Assembly (NCBI RefSeq): GCF_004362055.1
Contig: NZ_SNXB01000001.1
Span: 649,068-713,067, forward strand
DNA from: Flavobacterium sp. 245
Lineage (GTDB): Bacteria; Bacteroidota; Bacteroidia; Flavobacteriales; Flavobacteriaceae
Direction of reading: 5' to 3'
Length of the DNA stretch: 64,000 nt
In this document: positions 26,087 through 34,053 of the stretch, piece by piece
Layout: the number at the start of each line of letters is the position of its first letter
Numbering within the stretch: the stretch's first letter is position 1
The notes under the pieces: model-generated
What the model was told of the DNA's origin: nothing
Database searches by the model: none
What the model saw: only the letters and a program-made list of their open reading frames with translations
Position numbers and translations under genes: made by a program

Positions 26087-26446
26087 TTACTTTCTAATTT
26101 CCGTCATTTTTATAGTAACTGTTTCAACATCACCACCAATAGGAGGATTTACTTTTGAAACCCAAACTGTTGTTTTTTCTATCATTTCAATTTCTGCAAG
26201 TACACGAATATTGATTCTTTTGGCCACATGTTCTAATAAATGCGAACGAATTGCCATTTCTTCGGTAACAATTTTGTTCAAATGTACATAATCAACAGTG
26301 TCTAAAAGATGATCTGTTTCTGCCGACTTCTGAAGATTTGTTTTAATTTTTAGATCAATAGTGTAATCAGATCCTATTTTTCCTTCTTCAATTAAACATC
26401 CATGGTAGGAAAAAGTGCGAATGTTTTTTAGTTTTATAACTCCCAT
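26087..26446 (-). CDS. folB: Dihydroneopterin aldolase
   Basis: 119 residues, the normal length of FolB. It cleaves 7,8-dihydroneopterin to 6-hydroxymethyl-7,8-dihydropterin and glycolaldehyde in folate synthesis. Seen: the start with IKLKNIRTFSYHGCLIEEGK, then GSDYTIDLKIKT, the substrate-binding TVDYVHL, LLEHVAKRI and VWVSKVNPPIGG-like ending. Cytosolic. Divergent from glnS across 107 bases that hold an inverted repeat of GTTTCAGGTTTAA. No other fol genes are near. Confidence 0.95.
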   Translation of the reverse strand: MGVIKLKNIRTFSYHGCLIEEGKIGSDYTIDLKIKTNLQKSAETDHLLDTVDYVHLNKIVTEEMAIRSHLLEHVAKRINIRVLAEIEMIEKTTVWVSKVNPPIGGDVETVTIKMTEIRK

Positions 26447-26464
26447 TTTTATATTGTTTCACGT

Positions 26465-26515
26465 TTAAAGTTTCAGGTTTAACGCCAGTTAAGTAACTTT
26501 AAACCTGAAACCTGA
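26465..26515. repeat. Inverted repeat of the TGAAACC type
   Basis: GTTTCAGGTTTAA near 26471 and TTAAACCTGAAAC near 26501 form two 13-base arms. Further TGAAACC units continue to 26519. The same words (AAACTTGAAACCTGAAAC) recur at 37889, 38180, 40166 and 40240. Between folB and glnS. Confidence 0.6.
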
Positions 26516-26553
26516 AACCTTTTTTTTATCTTTGCTAAAATTACTATAAAATA

Positions 26554-28671
26554 ATGGCATCAGAAGAGAAATCACTCAATTTTATTGAACAAATCATAGA
26601 GGAAGATTTAAAATCAGGTCTTTCGCAAACTAAACTTCATTTTCGTTTTCCACCAGAACCAAACGGTTATTTGCATATCGGACACGCTAGTTCTATTGCT
26701 TTAAATTTTGGTTTAGGACTTGATTATCAGTCTCCTGTAAATTTACGTTTTGACGATACAAATCCTGAAAAAGAAGAACAGGAATTTGTTGACGCTATTA
26801 AAAAAGATGTAGAATGGCTGGGTTATACCTGGGCAGAAGAACGTTATGCGTCAGATTATTTTCAACAATTATACGATTGGGCCGTTTTATTAATTAAAAA
26901 AGATAAAGCGTATGTTGATAGTCAGTCTTCTGAAGATATGGCGATTCAAAAAGGAACTCCGTCTACTGTTGGGACTGATAGTCCATTCAGAAACCGTTCT
27001 GTTGAAGAGAATTTAGATTTATTCGAAAGAATGAAAAATGGTGAATTTGAGGCTGGTACACATATTCTTCGTGCAAAAATTGACATGAAATCAACAAACA
27101 TGTTAATGCGAGATCCAATTATGTACAGAATTTTGCACAAACATCATCATAGAACTGGAGATGCTTGGAAAATATATCCAATGTACGATTGGGCACACGG
27201 ACAAAGTGATTATTTAGAAGCTATTTCACATTCATTTTGTACACTTGAATTCTTGCCTCACCGTGAATTATACGATTGGTTTTTAGACCAGATTATTGAT
27301 GAAAATCAGATTCGTCCAAAGCAAAGAGAATTTGCAAGACGTAATCTTTCACATACCGTTGTTAGTAAAAGAAAATTACAACAACTAGTTAAAGAAAAGC
27401 ATGTTAACGGTTGGGATGATCCTAGAATGTCAACTATATCAGGGTTAAGAAGACGTGGTTATACAGCTGCTTCATTGCGTAATTTTGCTAATACAATTGG
27501 TATTGCAAAACGTGATAATTTAATAAATGTATCGGTTTTAGAATTCTGTATTCGTGAAGATTTGAACAAAATTGCACCTCGTGTAATGGCTGTTTTAGAT
27601 CCGGTAAAATTGGTAATTACAAATTATCCTGAAGGAAAAGAGGAGTGGTTGGAAGCTGAAAATAATCAGGAAGATGAAAATGCAGGTTTCAGAAAGGTAC
27701 CTTTTTCACGTGAATTATACATCGAAAGAGAAGACTTTTTAGAAGAAGCTCCATCGAAATATTTCCGTTTAACTTTAGGTAAAGAGGTTCGTCTTAAAAA
27801 TGCATATATTATTAAGGGTGAATCTGTTATAAAAGATTCTGAAGGAAATATTACAGAAATTCATGTAACTTATGATACTGATTCTTTAAGCGGAAGTGGG
27901 ACAGAAGCAAGCCAAAGAAAAGTTTCTGGAACATTACACTGGGTTTCAATTCAACACGCTTTGCCGGCAGAAGTTCGTTTGTACGATCGTTTGTTTACAG
28001 ATGAAGCACCAGACAGTTACAAAGACAAAAATTTCTTAGATTTTGTGAATCCAAACTCATTAGAAATTGTAACTGGATATGTTGAACCAAGCTTATCGAC
28101 AGTTCAAAATGAAGATAAATTTCAGTTTCAACGTTTAGGTTATTTTACTGTTGATAAAGACTCAACTGCTTCAAAATTAGTATTTAACAAAACTGTTGGA
28201 TTGAAAGATGCTTGGGAAGAAAAGGGTAAAAAAGAAGAAAACAGCATCAATAATTCTTTAAAAGATATCAATAAATATTTTAAAGTTGAAACTAAGCCTG
28301 AGCGTATTGCAATTGAAAGTGCGATAGGCGAGAACATTAAAAATGTTTCTAGTTTTTCACTTTTGCAGAATTCTTTGAAGAAGAATATCAACAATAATAA
28401 GGCTTCATTGTTGTTTTCTCAGTTTATTTTGAAATATTCAAACTGGAAATCTACTGATTTTGAAGAAGAGGATATCAAAAAATTATATACGATGTCATTA
28501 AGAAGTGAATCAACTTACGTTCGATCAAAATCACTTTTAAATTTAAGAGATATTGAAAGTGAAAGTTTCAAAAATCAATTTGATGATGAAATTTTAAAAT
28601 TATACTCAAATCCTCCAAAAAATGCATCGGAGAGGGAAATTGAAATTTTATCTGAAATGGTAAAGAAATAA
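26554..28671 (+). CDS. glnS: Glutamine-tRNA ligase with C-terminal extension
   Basis: 705 residues; bacterial GlnRS has about 550. It charges tRNA-Gln with glutamine. Seen: PNGYLHIGHASS with HIGH at 41-44, the KMSKS-equivalent VSKRK (270-274), DPRMSTISGLRRRGYTAASL, and the beta-barrel anticodon domain to about residue 550. Residues 555-705 are an extra, mainly helical domain (SINNSLKDINKYFKVETKPE, KASLLFSQFILKYSNW) with SLRSESTYVRSKSLLNLRD resembling helical repeats. Some GlnRS proteins carry a YqeY-like C-domain; I cannot confirm that here. ATG at 26554 with a TATCTTTG box at 26527-26534. Terminator at 28691. Confidence 0.95.
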   Translation: MASEEKSLNFIEQIIEEDLKSGLSQTKLHFRFPPEPNGYLHIGHASSIALNFGLGLDYQSPVNLRFDDTNPEKEEQEFVDAIKKDVEWLGYTWAEERYASDYFQQLYDWAVLLIKKDKAYVDSQSSEDMAIQKGTPSTVGTDSPFRNRSVEENLDLFERMKNGEFEAGTHILRAKIDMKSTNMLMRDPIMYRILHKHHHRTGDAWKIYPMYDWAHGQSDYLEAISHSFCTLEFLPHRELYDWFLDQIIDENQIRPKQREFARRNLSHTVVSKRKLQQLVKEKHVNGWDDPRMSTISGLRRRGYTAASLRNFANTIGIAKRDNLINVSVLEFCIREDLNKIAPRVMAVLDPVKLVITNYPEGKEEWLEAENNQEDENAGFRKVPFSRELYIEREDFLEEAPSKYFRLTLGKEVRLKNAYIIKGESVIKDSEGNITEIHVTYDTDSLSGSGTEASQRKVSGTLHWVSIQHALPAEVRLYDRLFTDEAPDSYKDKNFLDFVNPNSLEIVTGYVEPSLSTVQNEDKFQFQRLGYFTVDKDSTASKLVFNKTVGLKDAWEEKGKKEENSINNSLKDINKYFKVETKPERIAIESAIGENIKNVSSFSLLQNSLKKNINNNKASLLFSQFILKYSNWKSTDFEEEDIKKLYTMSLRSESTYVRSKSLLNLRDIESESFKNQFDDEILKLYSNPPKNASEREIEILSEMVKK

Positions 28672-28690
28672 AATAATTAGAATCTATGGA

Positions 28691-28717
28691 AAAGCGCTTT
28701 TATAAGCGCTTTTTTTA
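28691..28717 (+). terminator. Terminator after glnS
   Basis: AAAGCGCTT (28691-28699) pairs with AAGCGCTTT (28704-28712) around TATA or similar 4-base loop, then a T-run. Confidence 0.85.
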
Positions 28718-28739
28718 TTATTTGTATTTTCTATTAAAA

Positions 28740-29245
28740 TTTTAATTTTTATAGATATTTTAAATTAAAAACAACCTTCATAAATTGATTTTAAGCTATT
28801 TTTTAATTTCTTCCTATACAGAATTCATCTTTTCTAAAATGATTAAAATAGAGGCTTTATTTTAATTTTTGATCGTATTTTAGCACTCGGAAAGGCTTAT
28901 TAACACTGAATTGTTTATAACCTGAATTTTTGATTTCATTTTTTGAGTGGATGAAATTTTATCTTTAAAAAACTTGTGATTATTTAAATTATAAAGTTTA
29001 TTTATTAAAAGTAAAAATTTATAATTTTTAATAATTATATGTAAAATCTATTATAAATTTAAATTTAATAGATGTTTTATCTTAAAAATGACCTTCATAA
29101 ATTAATTTTAAGACCTTTATTTTATTACTTCGATACATAACTCATTTTTTGAATTATTGTTTATTTAGAGTGTTTATTTAACTTTTAGCTGTTATTTTCG
29201 TCAGTTTAACGGGTTGTTAACATACAATTGTTTATAAAGTTGCTA
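28740..29245. repeat. Diverged 317-base duplication in an 880-base gene-free gap
   Basis: The gap 28718-29553 has no convincing gene. Two anchor words repeat at the same distance: CCTTCATAAATT with GATTTTAAG or AATTTTAAG (28775 and 29092), and AATTGTTTATAA (28909 and 29226), both 317 bases apart. Between them the two copies (about 28740-28930 and 29057-29245) align by eye with many substitutions. No ORF over 60 codons lies in either. It could be remnant or non-coding RNA sequence. The rest of the gap is AT-rich and shows nothing else. Confidence 0.6.
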
Positions 29246-29553
29246 TTTTTAACTCAACACTAAAAATCAGAGATGATTTTTATAAAATTAAAATTTGCCG
29301 TTAAAGAAACCTAAAGTGAAATCTGCTGTTTTTAAAAACTCGTAATTTTTATTGCAGTAGGTTTTCAAAATTGATTTCTTGAAAAGACAATTTTATGTTC
29401 TCATTTTTATTGTGATATAATTTTGATAATATTTGGCGTAAAAGGTATTTTTCAAATTGTGTCATAATGACAAAATTCCATAATCTTGAATTTGTGTTAA
29501 GCTTTAGTTTTTAAATTTCAAATCTGATCATTTTTAATTTAAATCTAATAATC

Positions 29554-30033
29554 ATGAAAATTTTATATTTTACGCTAGCAATTTTATTTGCAAATGTTGC
29601 AATTTCTCAAACACATCAAATTACAAAACACAATGGTGAACAGCTTGATGTTAATTTCATTAAAAACGAAAATGGTTTAATTTATTATTCAGTTAACGGA
29701 AGCTCCGAAGAAGTTAAAATCAGTAAACATGTTGTTTCATCTATAACAAACAAGCAAACAAAACAAACTCAAAAGGTTTCAGATAAGATAATTGTAGATT
29801 CAAAAGACGATTACAAAATGGTAACTGTTTTGCCTCAAGAAAAGACAATAGGGTTGAAGCAGGCAGCTAGTTTCACTGGAGTTTCGACTAGGACAAAAGG
29901 TGAACCACCAATTGCAAACCAAAATCAGACTGCTATGAGAATCAAAACTAAATCAGCTTCAAGCGGTTACCCTTTTGTAAGTATCGTTCAAAAAGCTGAT
30001 GGTAAGTATGAAGCAGTTGCTTATATGTATTAA
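29554..30033 (+). CDS. Secreted protein of unknown function (159 aa)
   Basis: Sec signal peptide (MKILYFTLAILFANVAISQ, cut near residue 19), then a soluble domain with TKHNGEQLDVNFIKNENGLI and VNGSSEEVKISKHVVSSITN (a DUF-like repeat of short beta strands) and a Lys/Gln/Thr-rich linker. No catalytic motif is visible. Final YPFVSIVQKADGKYEAVAYM is a possible beta hairpin. Not recognised. Its neighbours are a long empty gap and the ytxH cassette. Confidence 0.65.
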   Translation: MKILYFTLAILFANVAISQTHQITKHNGEQLDVNFIKNENGLIYYSVNGSSEEVKISKHVVSSITNKQTKQTQKVSDKIIVDSKDDYKMVTVLPQEKTIGLKQAASFTGVSTRTKGEPPIANQNQTAMRIKTKSASSGYPFVSIVQKADGKYEAVAYMY

Positions 30034-30126
30034 TAATAGTGTTAATATTGTATAAATAACGATTTATCAAAGTTTTATAATTTTAAAAATGAGTATCTTT
30101 ATTAATAATTTAAAAATTGTAACATC

Positions 30127-30453
30127 ATGTCTAAGAATTTAAATACAGCGGCAGCAATTTTAGCAGCAGCAGCGGCAGGAGCAGCAATCGGAATTTTGTT
30201 TGCACCAGATAAAGGATCAAAAACAAGAGCAAAAATTAAAGAGAATATAGATGATGCCAAGCATAATCTGAAAGATTCTTTTGATGCTAGTTCTGAAGTT
30301 CTTCGTGAAAAATTTACAAGTGCTACTCATAATCTGGATGGAACTTTGAATGATTTACTTTCAAATGTCAGCCATAAAACAGAAGAAGTAATTACTTTTT
30401 TAGAAACTAAATTGGCTGATTTAAAAGCGCAAAACGCTAAACTTCAGAAATAA
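30127..30453 (+). CDS. YtxH-domain stress protein (108 aa)
   Basis: N-terminal hydrophobic Ala-rich segment (residues 7-28, AAAILAAAAAGAAIGILFAP) followed by DKGSKTRAKIKENIDDAKHN and a long amphipathic helix (DSFDASSEVLREKFTSATHN). This is the YtxH/GvpP-like pattern of a single membrane helix plus a helical tail. YtxH proteins respond to general stress in Bacillus; the function in Bacteroidota is unknown. It leads a three-gene cassette with a holin-like protein and an 84-aa protein, though a terminator-like hairpin lies after it. Confidence 0.85.
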   Translation: MSKNLNTAAAILAAAAAGAAIGILFAPDKGSKTRAKIKENIDDAKHNLKDSFDASSEVLREKFTSATHNLDGTLNDLLSNVSHKTEEVITFLETKLADLKAQNAKLQK

Positions 30454-30460
30454 TAATTTT

Positions 30461-30507
30461 AAAAAGCACATAACTTGATTTTTATAGGAGAGTTGTGTGC
30501 TTTTTTT
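30461..30507 (+). terminator. Terminator-like stem after ytxH
   Basis: AAAGCACATAACT and AGTTGTGTGCTTT form a 13-base stem with one G-U pair, followed by a T-run. The in-frame codons upstream of 30524 lie inside the T-run, which speaks for 30524 as the start of the next gene. Confidence 0.75.
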
Positions 30508-30523
30508 ATTTAAAATAATCATT

Positions 30524-30874
30524 ATGGCTTTTGAAGAATTAAAGGAAAATACTGAAAATATTCAAGATCAGGCTAAAGTATATATTGAAAGTCATTTAGC
30601 ATATTATAAACTTTGGGGTTTTAAAGTGGCGATGAAGTCTACGACTTTAATCTTTAAGTTTACTTTGATTTTATTGTGTTTTAGTATGGTTTTGCTTTTT
30701 GGATCTTTTGCTGCGGCATATGCTTTTGGCAGTTTGTTTGAAAGTAATGCACTGGGATTTTTAGCAGTAGGAGGGATCTATTTGTTTTTTACAATTTTGC
30801 TTTTCTTTGTAAAAGACAAGTTTGTTGAAGGACCAATTTTAGAGAAATTTTCAGAAATCTTTTTTAATGATTAA
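30524..30874 (+). CDS. Holin-X-like small membrane protein (116 aa)
   Basis: Two hydrophobic segments (about residues 40-67 and 74-97 in the shorter form) behind an amphipathic N-terminus (MAFEELKENTENIQDQAKVY). The pattern matches the 'phage holin family / Holin-X' proteins that sit beside YtxH genes. Most are chromosomal and not phage genes. I start at ATG 30524; the alternative start at 30497 falls in the terminator of the previous gene. It is 5 bases before the next gene. Confidence 0.8.
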   Translation: MAFEELKENTENIQDQAKVYIESHLAYYKLWGFKVAMKSTTLIFKFTLILLCFSMVLLFGSFAAAYAFGSLFESNALGFLAVGGIYLFFTILLFFVKDKFVEGPILEKFSEIFFND

Positions 30875-30879
30875 GAATT

Positions 30880-31134
30880 ATGGAAAAGAAAAAATACTCA
30901 TCGTATGCAGAACTTGATAGAGATCTGGAAATTTTGAAATTAGAAAAGGAGATTAATTATCAGAAATTGGTATTAAGTTTTCAGAAAACTAAAGAGAGCA
31001 TAACACCTCAAAAAATTGTGAACGGTTTTGTTTCCTCTTACACAGAATACTTTTCAAATTCATATGTAAAAATTATTCAGTCCATTTTACCATATGTAAT
31101 TGGCTGGTTTATAAATAAAAAAAGAGGCCGCTAA
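30880..31134 (+). CDS. Small protein of the ytxH/holin cassette (84 aa)
   Basis: 84 residues: a charged coiled-coil N-terminus (SSYAELDRDLEILKLEKEIN), a helix KTKESITPQKIVNGF, and a C-terminal membrane segment (IIQSILPYVIGWF) with a KKRGR tail. Recalls a flavobacterial DUF6327-like family (from memory). It overlaps the terminator hairpin at its end. Function unknown; membrane and stress cassette context. Confidence 0.72.
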   Translation: MEKKKYSSYAELDRDLEILKLEKEINYQKLVLSFQKTKESITPQKIVNGFVSSYTEYFSNSYVKIIQSILPYVIGWFINKKRGR

Positions 31135-31146
31135 GCCTCTTTTTTT
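31121..31146. terminator. Bidirectional terminator
   Basis: AAAGAGGC (31121-31128) and GCCTCTTT (31135-31142) with loop CGCTAA. A-run left and T-run right. It spans the stop codon of the 84-aa gene, and serves the convergent band-7 gene too. Confidence 0.85.
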
Positions 31147-31147
31147 G

Positions 31148-32128
31148 TTATGTATTTTGTGGTTGAATATCATCTTCATAACCAGATTGTGGTGGAGTTG
31201 GTTTCTGTTTTTCAACTTTTTTATTGTTCTTTTTCATCATTTCGCCAACTTGATTAGATGCTGTAAAGGAAGCAACCATATTATTTAGCATATCACTACC
31301 AGCTTGTGGAGAATTTGGTAGAAGAATTAGATTAGAATTGGCATCAGCACCAATTGCTTGTAAAGTATCATAATGCTGTGTAACGACAATTAGGGCAGAA
31401 GCTTCTTGAGAGTTGATACCAACATTGTTTAAAACTTCAACACTTTCTACAAGACCTCTTGCAATTTCACGACGCTGATCTGCAATACCTTGACCTTGTA
31501 AACGTTTACTTTCGGCTTCAGCTTTTGCTTTTGCAACGATTCTAATTCTTGAGCTTTCAGCTTCAAATTCTGCAGCTGTTTTTTCTCTGTCGGCTGCATT
31601 GATTCTGTTCATTGCATTTTTTACTTGAATATCTGGATCAATATCAGTTACCAAAGTGTTGATAATATCATATCCGTAAGTCGTCATTGCTTCATTCAAT
31701 TCTCTTTTTACTGCAATTGCGATATCGTCTTTTCTTTCAAAAACATCATCCAATTTTAGTTTAGGAACTTCGGCACGAACGACATCAAAAACATAAGCGG
31801 TAATCTGATCGTGCGGATATTCCAGCTTATAAAAAGCATCGTATACTTTTTCCTGGATAACTTTAAACTGAACCGAAACTTTCATTTTGATAAAAACGTT
31901 GTCTTTTGTTTTCGTTTCAATGATAACATCTAACTGCTGAATCTTAAGATTTACACGCCCGGCCAATCTGTCAACAACTGGAATTTTTAATTGTAATCCT
32001 GAATTTCTAACGCTGTGAAATTTCCCAAATCTTTCGATTATAACAGAACTTTGTTGTTTTACAGTAAAGAAGGAAGACAAGAAAATAAATAATCCGAAGA
32101 CTATTAGAATAATAAATGCTGTACCCAT
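31148..32128 (-). CDS. SPFH/band-7 membrane protein (stomatin/prohibitin-like)
   Basis: 326 residues. One N-terminal membrane helix (residues 3-22), then the band-7 domain (QQSSVIIERFGKFHSVRNSG, VRAEVPKLKLDDVFERKDD, INTLVTDIDPD) and an Ala/Glu-rich helical region (KAKAEAESKRLQGQGIADQR, with RGLVESVEVLN), then a flexible tail. It resembles QmcA/YbbK and stomatin. These oligomerise in the inner membrane and are linked to protease regulation and lipid domains. It stands alone on the minus strand, convergent with the ytxH cassette. Confidence 0.92.
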   Translation of the reverse strand: MGTAFIILIVFGLFIFLSSFFTVKQQSSVIIERFGKFHSVRNSGLQLKIPVVDRLAGRVNLKIQQLDVIIETKTKDNVFIKMKVSVQFKVIQEKVYDAFYKLEYPHDQITAYVFDVVRAEVPKLKLDDVFERKDDIAIAVKRELNEAMTTYGYDIINTLVTDIDPDIQVKNAMNRINAADREKTAAEFEAESSRIRIVAKAKAEAESKRLQGQGIADQRREIARGLVESVEVLNNVGINSQEASALIVVTQHYDTLQAIGADANSNLILLPNSPQAGSDMLNNMVASFTASNQVGEMMKKNNKKVEKQKPTPPQSGYEDDIQPQNT

Positions 32129-32203
32129 GATGATATTTATTTAGATTTTTGATCTTGGTAAATTACGAAAATTCTTCTAAAATAAAATTTTAAAACATTA
32201 AAA

Positions 32204-32241
32204 AAACGCTAAGAACATTTTGTAAATGTTTCTTAGCGTTT
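32204..32241. terminator. Strong hairpin upstream of the band-7 gene
   Basis: CGCTAAGAACATTT pairs with AAATGTTTCTTAGCG with one bulge, bordered by A-runs and T-rich sequence. It lies between the starts of band-7 (32128) and the end of gltX (32385) and probably stops gltX transcripts. Confidence 0.7.
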
Positions 32242-32251
32242 ATACTTTTTT

Positions 32252-32376
32252 ACCATTAAGGCATTAAGTAAATTAAGTCAAGCTTTGTCAAGATAATTAA
32301 GCTAAGCTTTATGAACTTAAATAATTATATAATTTTATCATTCAGTTAAGCTTAATAAACTTAATATCTTAATGGT
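32252..32376. repeat. Long imperfect inverted repeat between band-7 and gltX
   Basis: ACCATTAAGGCATTAAG (32252-32268) and CTTAATATCTTAATGGT (32360-32376) form 17-base arms with two mismatches, and TTAAGCTAAGCTT and AAGCTTAATAAACTTAA words inside can pair further. Resembles other AT-rich intergenic hairpins of this genome. Confidence 0.6.
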
Positions 32377-32384
32377 GAAATAAT

Positions 32385-33890
32385 TTATAAGGTAATTATC
32401 GCTTTCTGAATTCTCGAAATAGTTTCTTCTTTTCCAATGATTTCAACAATGTCAAATAGGTGAGGACCTTTAAGAGCTCCAACCAAACTCAAGCGGAAAG
32501 GTTGCATTACTTTACCCATTCCAATTTCATTTTTGGTTAACCAATCTTTTACGATTGCTTCGATATTTGCTGAATCAAAACCGTCAATATATTCAAGTGT
32601 TGAAATCAATTCCTGCATTAAAGCCGGAGTCTCTTCTTTCCAGTTTTTGCTTGCTTTTTCATCATAAGATGTTGGAGCCTGGAAAAAGAAATCAGTTAAA
32701 TCCCAAAATTCAGAAACGAAATGCGCTCTTTCCTTAATCAAGGAAACGATTCTTGTAACATCATATTTAGAAACATCAACGCCCTTTTCAACTAAAATAG
32801 GAGTGAAGTCTTTCGCTAAATCGGCATCATTTTGTTTGATTAAATATTGATGATTGAACCATTTATTTTTCTCAGGATCAAATTTTGCACCCGATTTATG
32901 AACTCTGTTCAAGTCAAAAGATTCTATTAATTCTTCTAAAGAAAATAATTCTTTATCCGTTCCATCATTCCAACCTAACAAAGCAAGGAAGTTTATAACC
33001 GCTTCAGGGAAAAATCCTTTTTCTCTGTAACCAGATGAAACACCTTCTTCGGTTTTCCATTCTAATGGAAACACAGGAAATCCTAATTTGTCTCCATCTC
33101 TTTTTGATAATTTTCCGTTTCCAACCGGTTTTAGAATCAATGGTAAATGTGCAAATTCCGGAGCATCCCAACCAAAAGCGCGGTATAATAAAAAGTGAAG
33201 TGGCATCGATGGCAACCATTCTTCTCCGCGAATTACGTGTGAAGTCTCCATCAAATGATCATCAACAATATTGGCCAAATGATATGTTGGCATACCATCA
33301 CTTTTGAATAATACTTTATCGTCAAGTAGGTTCGTTTCAAATTTTACATCACCACGAATGATATCTTTTAAATGTAAAGTTTCGTCAACCGGAGTTTTAA
33401 AACGGATTACATAATGCTCTCCATTTGCAATTCTTTTAGCAACTTCTTCTGCAGAAATTACCAAAGAATTATCTAACTTTTCACGATTGTGATGATTGTA
33501 AATAAAAGTTTTTCCTTCAGCTTCGTGTTGTTTTCTATGTGCATCTAAAGCTTCCGGAGTATCAAAAGCATAATACGCCCAACCCGAATTGATCAATTGA
33601 TCGGCATATTGTTGGTACAATTCCTTACGATCACTTTGTCTGTACGGACCAAATTTTTCATTTTTACCAACGGTTTCTTCAGGAGCAATTCCCAACCATT
33701 CTAGTGCTTCCATAATATAAGCTTCGGCACCTGGAACAAAACGAGTCTGATCTGTATCTTCAATTCTTAAATAAAAAACACCATTATTTTTTTTGGCAAA
33801 TAAATAATTAAATAGGGCAGTACGAACTCCGCCAATATGTAATGGTCCAGTTGGACTTGGTGCAAAACGCACGCGAACTTGCTTTGACAT
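32385..33890 (-). CDS. gltX: Glutamate-tRNA ligase
   Basis: 501 residues, normal for GluRS. It charges tRNA-Glu with glutamate. Seen: FAPSPTGPLHIGGVRTALFN (HIGH motif as HIGG, residues 18-21), WLPSMPLHFLLYRAFGW and the KMSKS motif in GKLSKRDGDK (about residues 256-265). The C-terminal anticodon domain is helical. A glnS gene is in the same window, so this organism does not depend on the transamidation route for Gln-tRNA by this evidence. On the minus strand TATCTTTG (33915-33908) is a possible -7 box, 18 bases before the start. Confidence 0.97.
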   Translation of the reverse strand: MSKQVRVRFAPSPTGPLHIGGVRTALFNYLFAKKNNGVFYLRIEDTDQTRFVPGAEAYIMEALEWLGIAPEETVGKNEKFGPYRQSDRKELYQQYADQLINSGWAYYAFDTPEALDAHRKQHEAEGKTFIYNHHNREKLDNSLVISAEEVAKRIANGEHYVIRFKTPVDETLHLKDIIRGDVKFETNLLDDKVLFKSDGMPTYHLANIVDDHLMETSHVIRGEEWLPSMPLHFLLYRAFGWDAPEFAHLPLILKPVGNGKLSKRDGDKLGFPVFPLEWKTEEGVSSGYREKGFFPEAVINFLALLGWNDGTDKELFSLEELIESFDLNRVHKSGAKFDPEKNKWFNHQYLIKQNDADLAKDFTPILVEKGVDVSKYDVTRIVSLIKERAHFVSEFWDLTDFFFQAPTSYDEKASKNWKEETPALMQELISTLEYIDGFDSANIEAIVKDWLTKNEIGMGKVMQPFRLSLVGALKGPHLFDIVEIIGKEETISRIQKAIITL

Positions 33891-33923
33891 TTGTTTAAAT
33901 TTTGATGCAAAGATACAACTCTG

Positions 33924-34010
33924 AATTAGAAAATTAGAAAATGTGTTTAATGAGATAATGTCTTGTGTTGCGCTTAATTGACTAATTTTCTAATTGATCA
34001 TTTTCTAATT
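33924..34010. repeat. AATTAGAAAATTAG-type inverted repeats
   Basis: AATTAGAAAATTAG (33924-33937) pairs with CTAATTTTCTAATT (33982-33995), and a second ATTTTCTAATT follows at about 34000-34010. Similar words stand before tex (19900). Sits between gltX and the DUF4175 gene. Confidence 0.6.
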
Positions 34011-34053
34011 AAAATTAGTACTTTTATAGGTTATAATTAAAAGAGATTTTATT

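Noticed and set aside
28718..29553. A second candidate origin in this AT-rich gap
   Set aside because: No DnaA-box-like words one base off consensus were found there, and strand bias does not change.
30497..30523. An earlier start of the holin-like gene (MLFLFKIII)
   Set aside because: The extra codons are made by the T-run of the preceding terminator.
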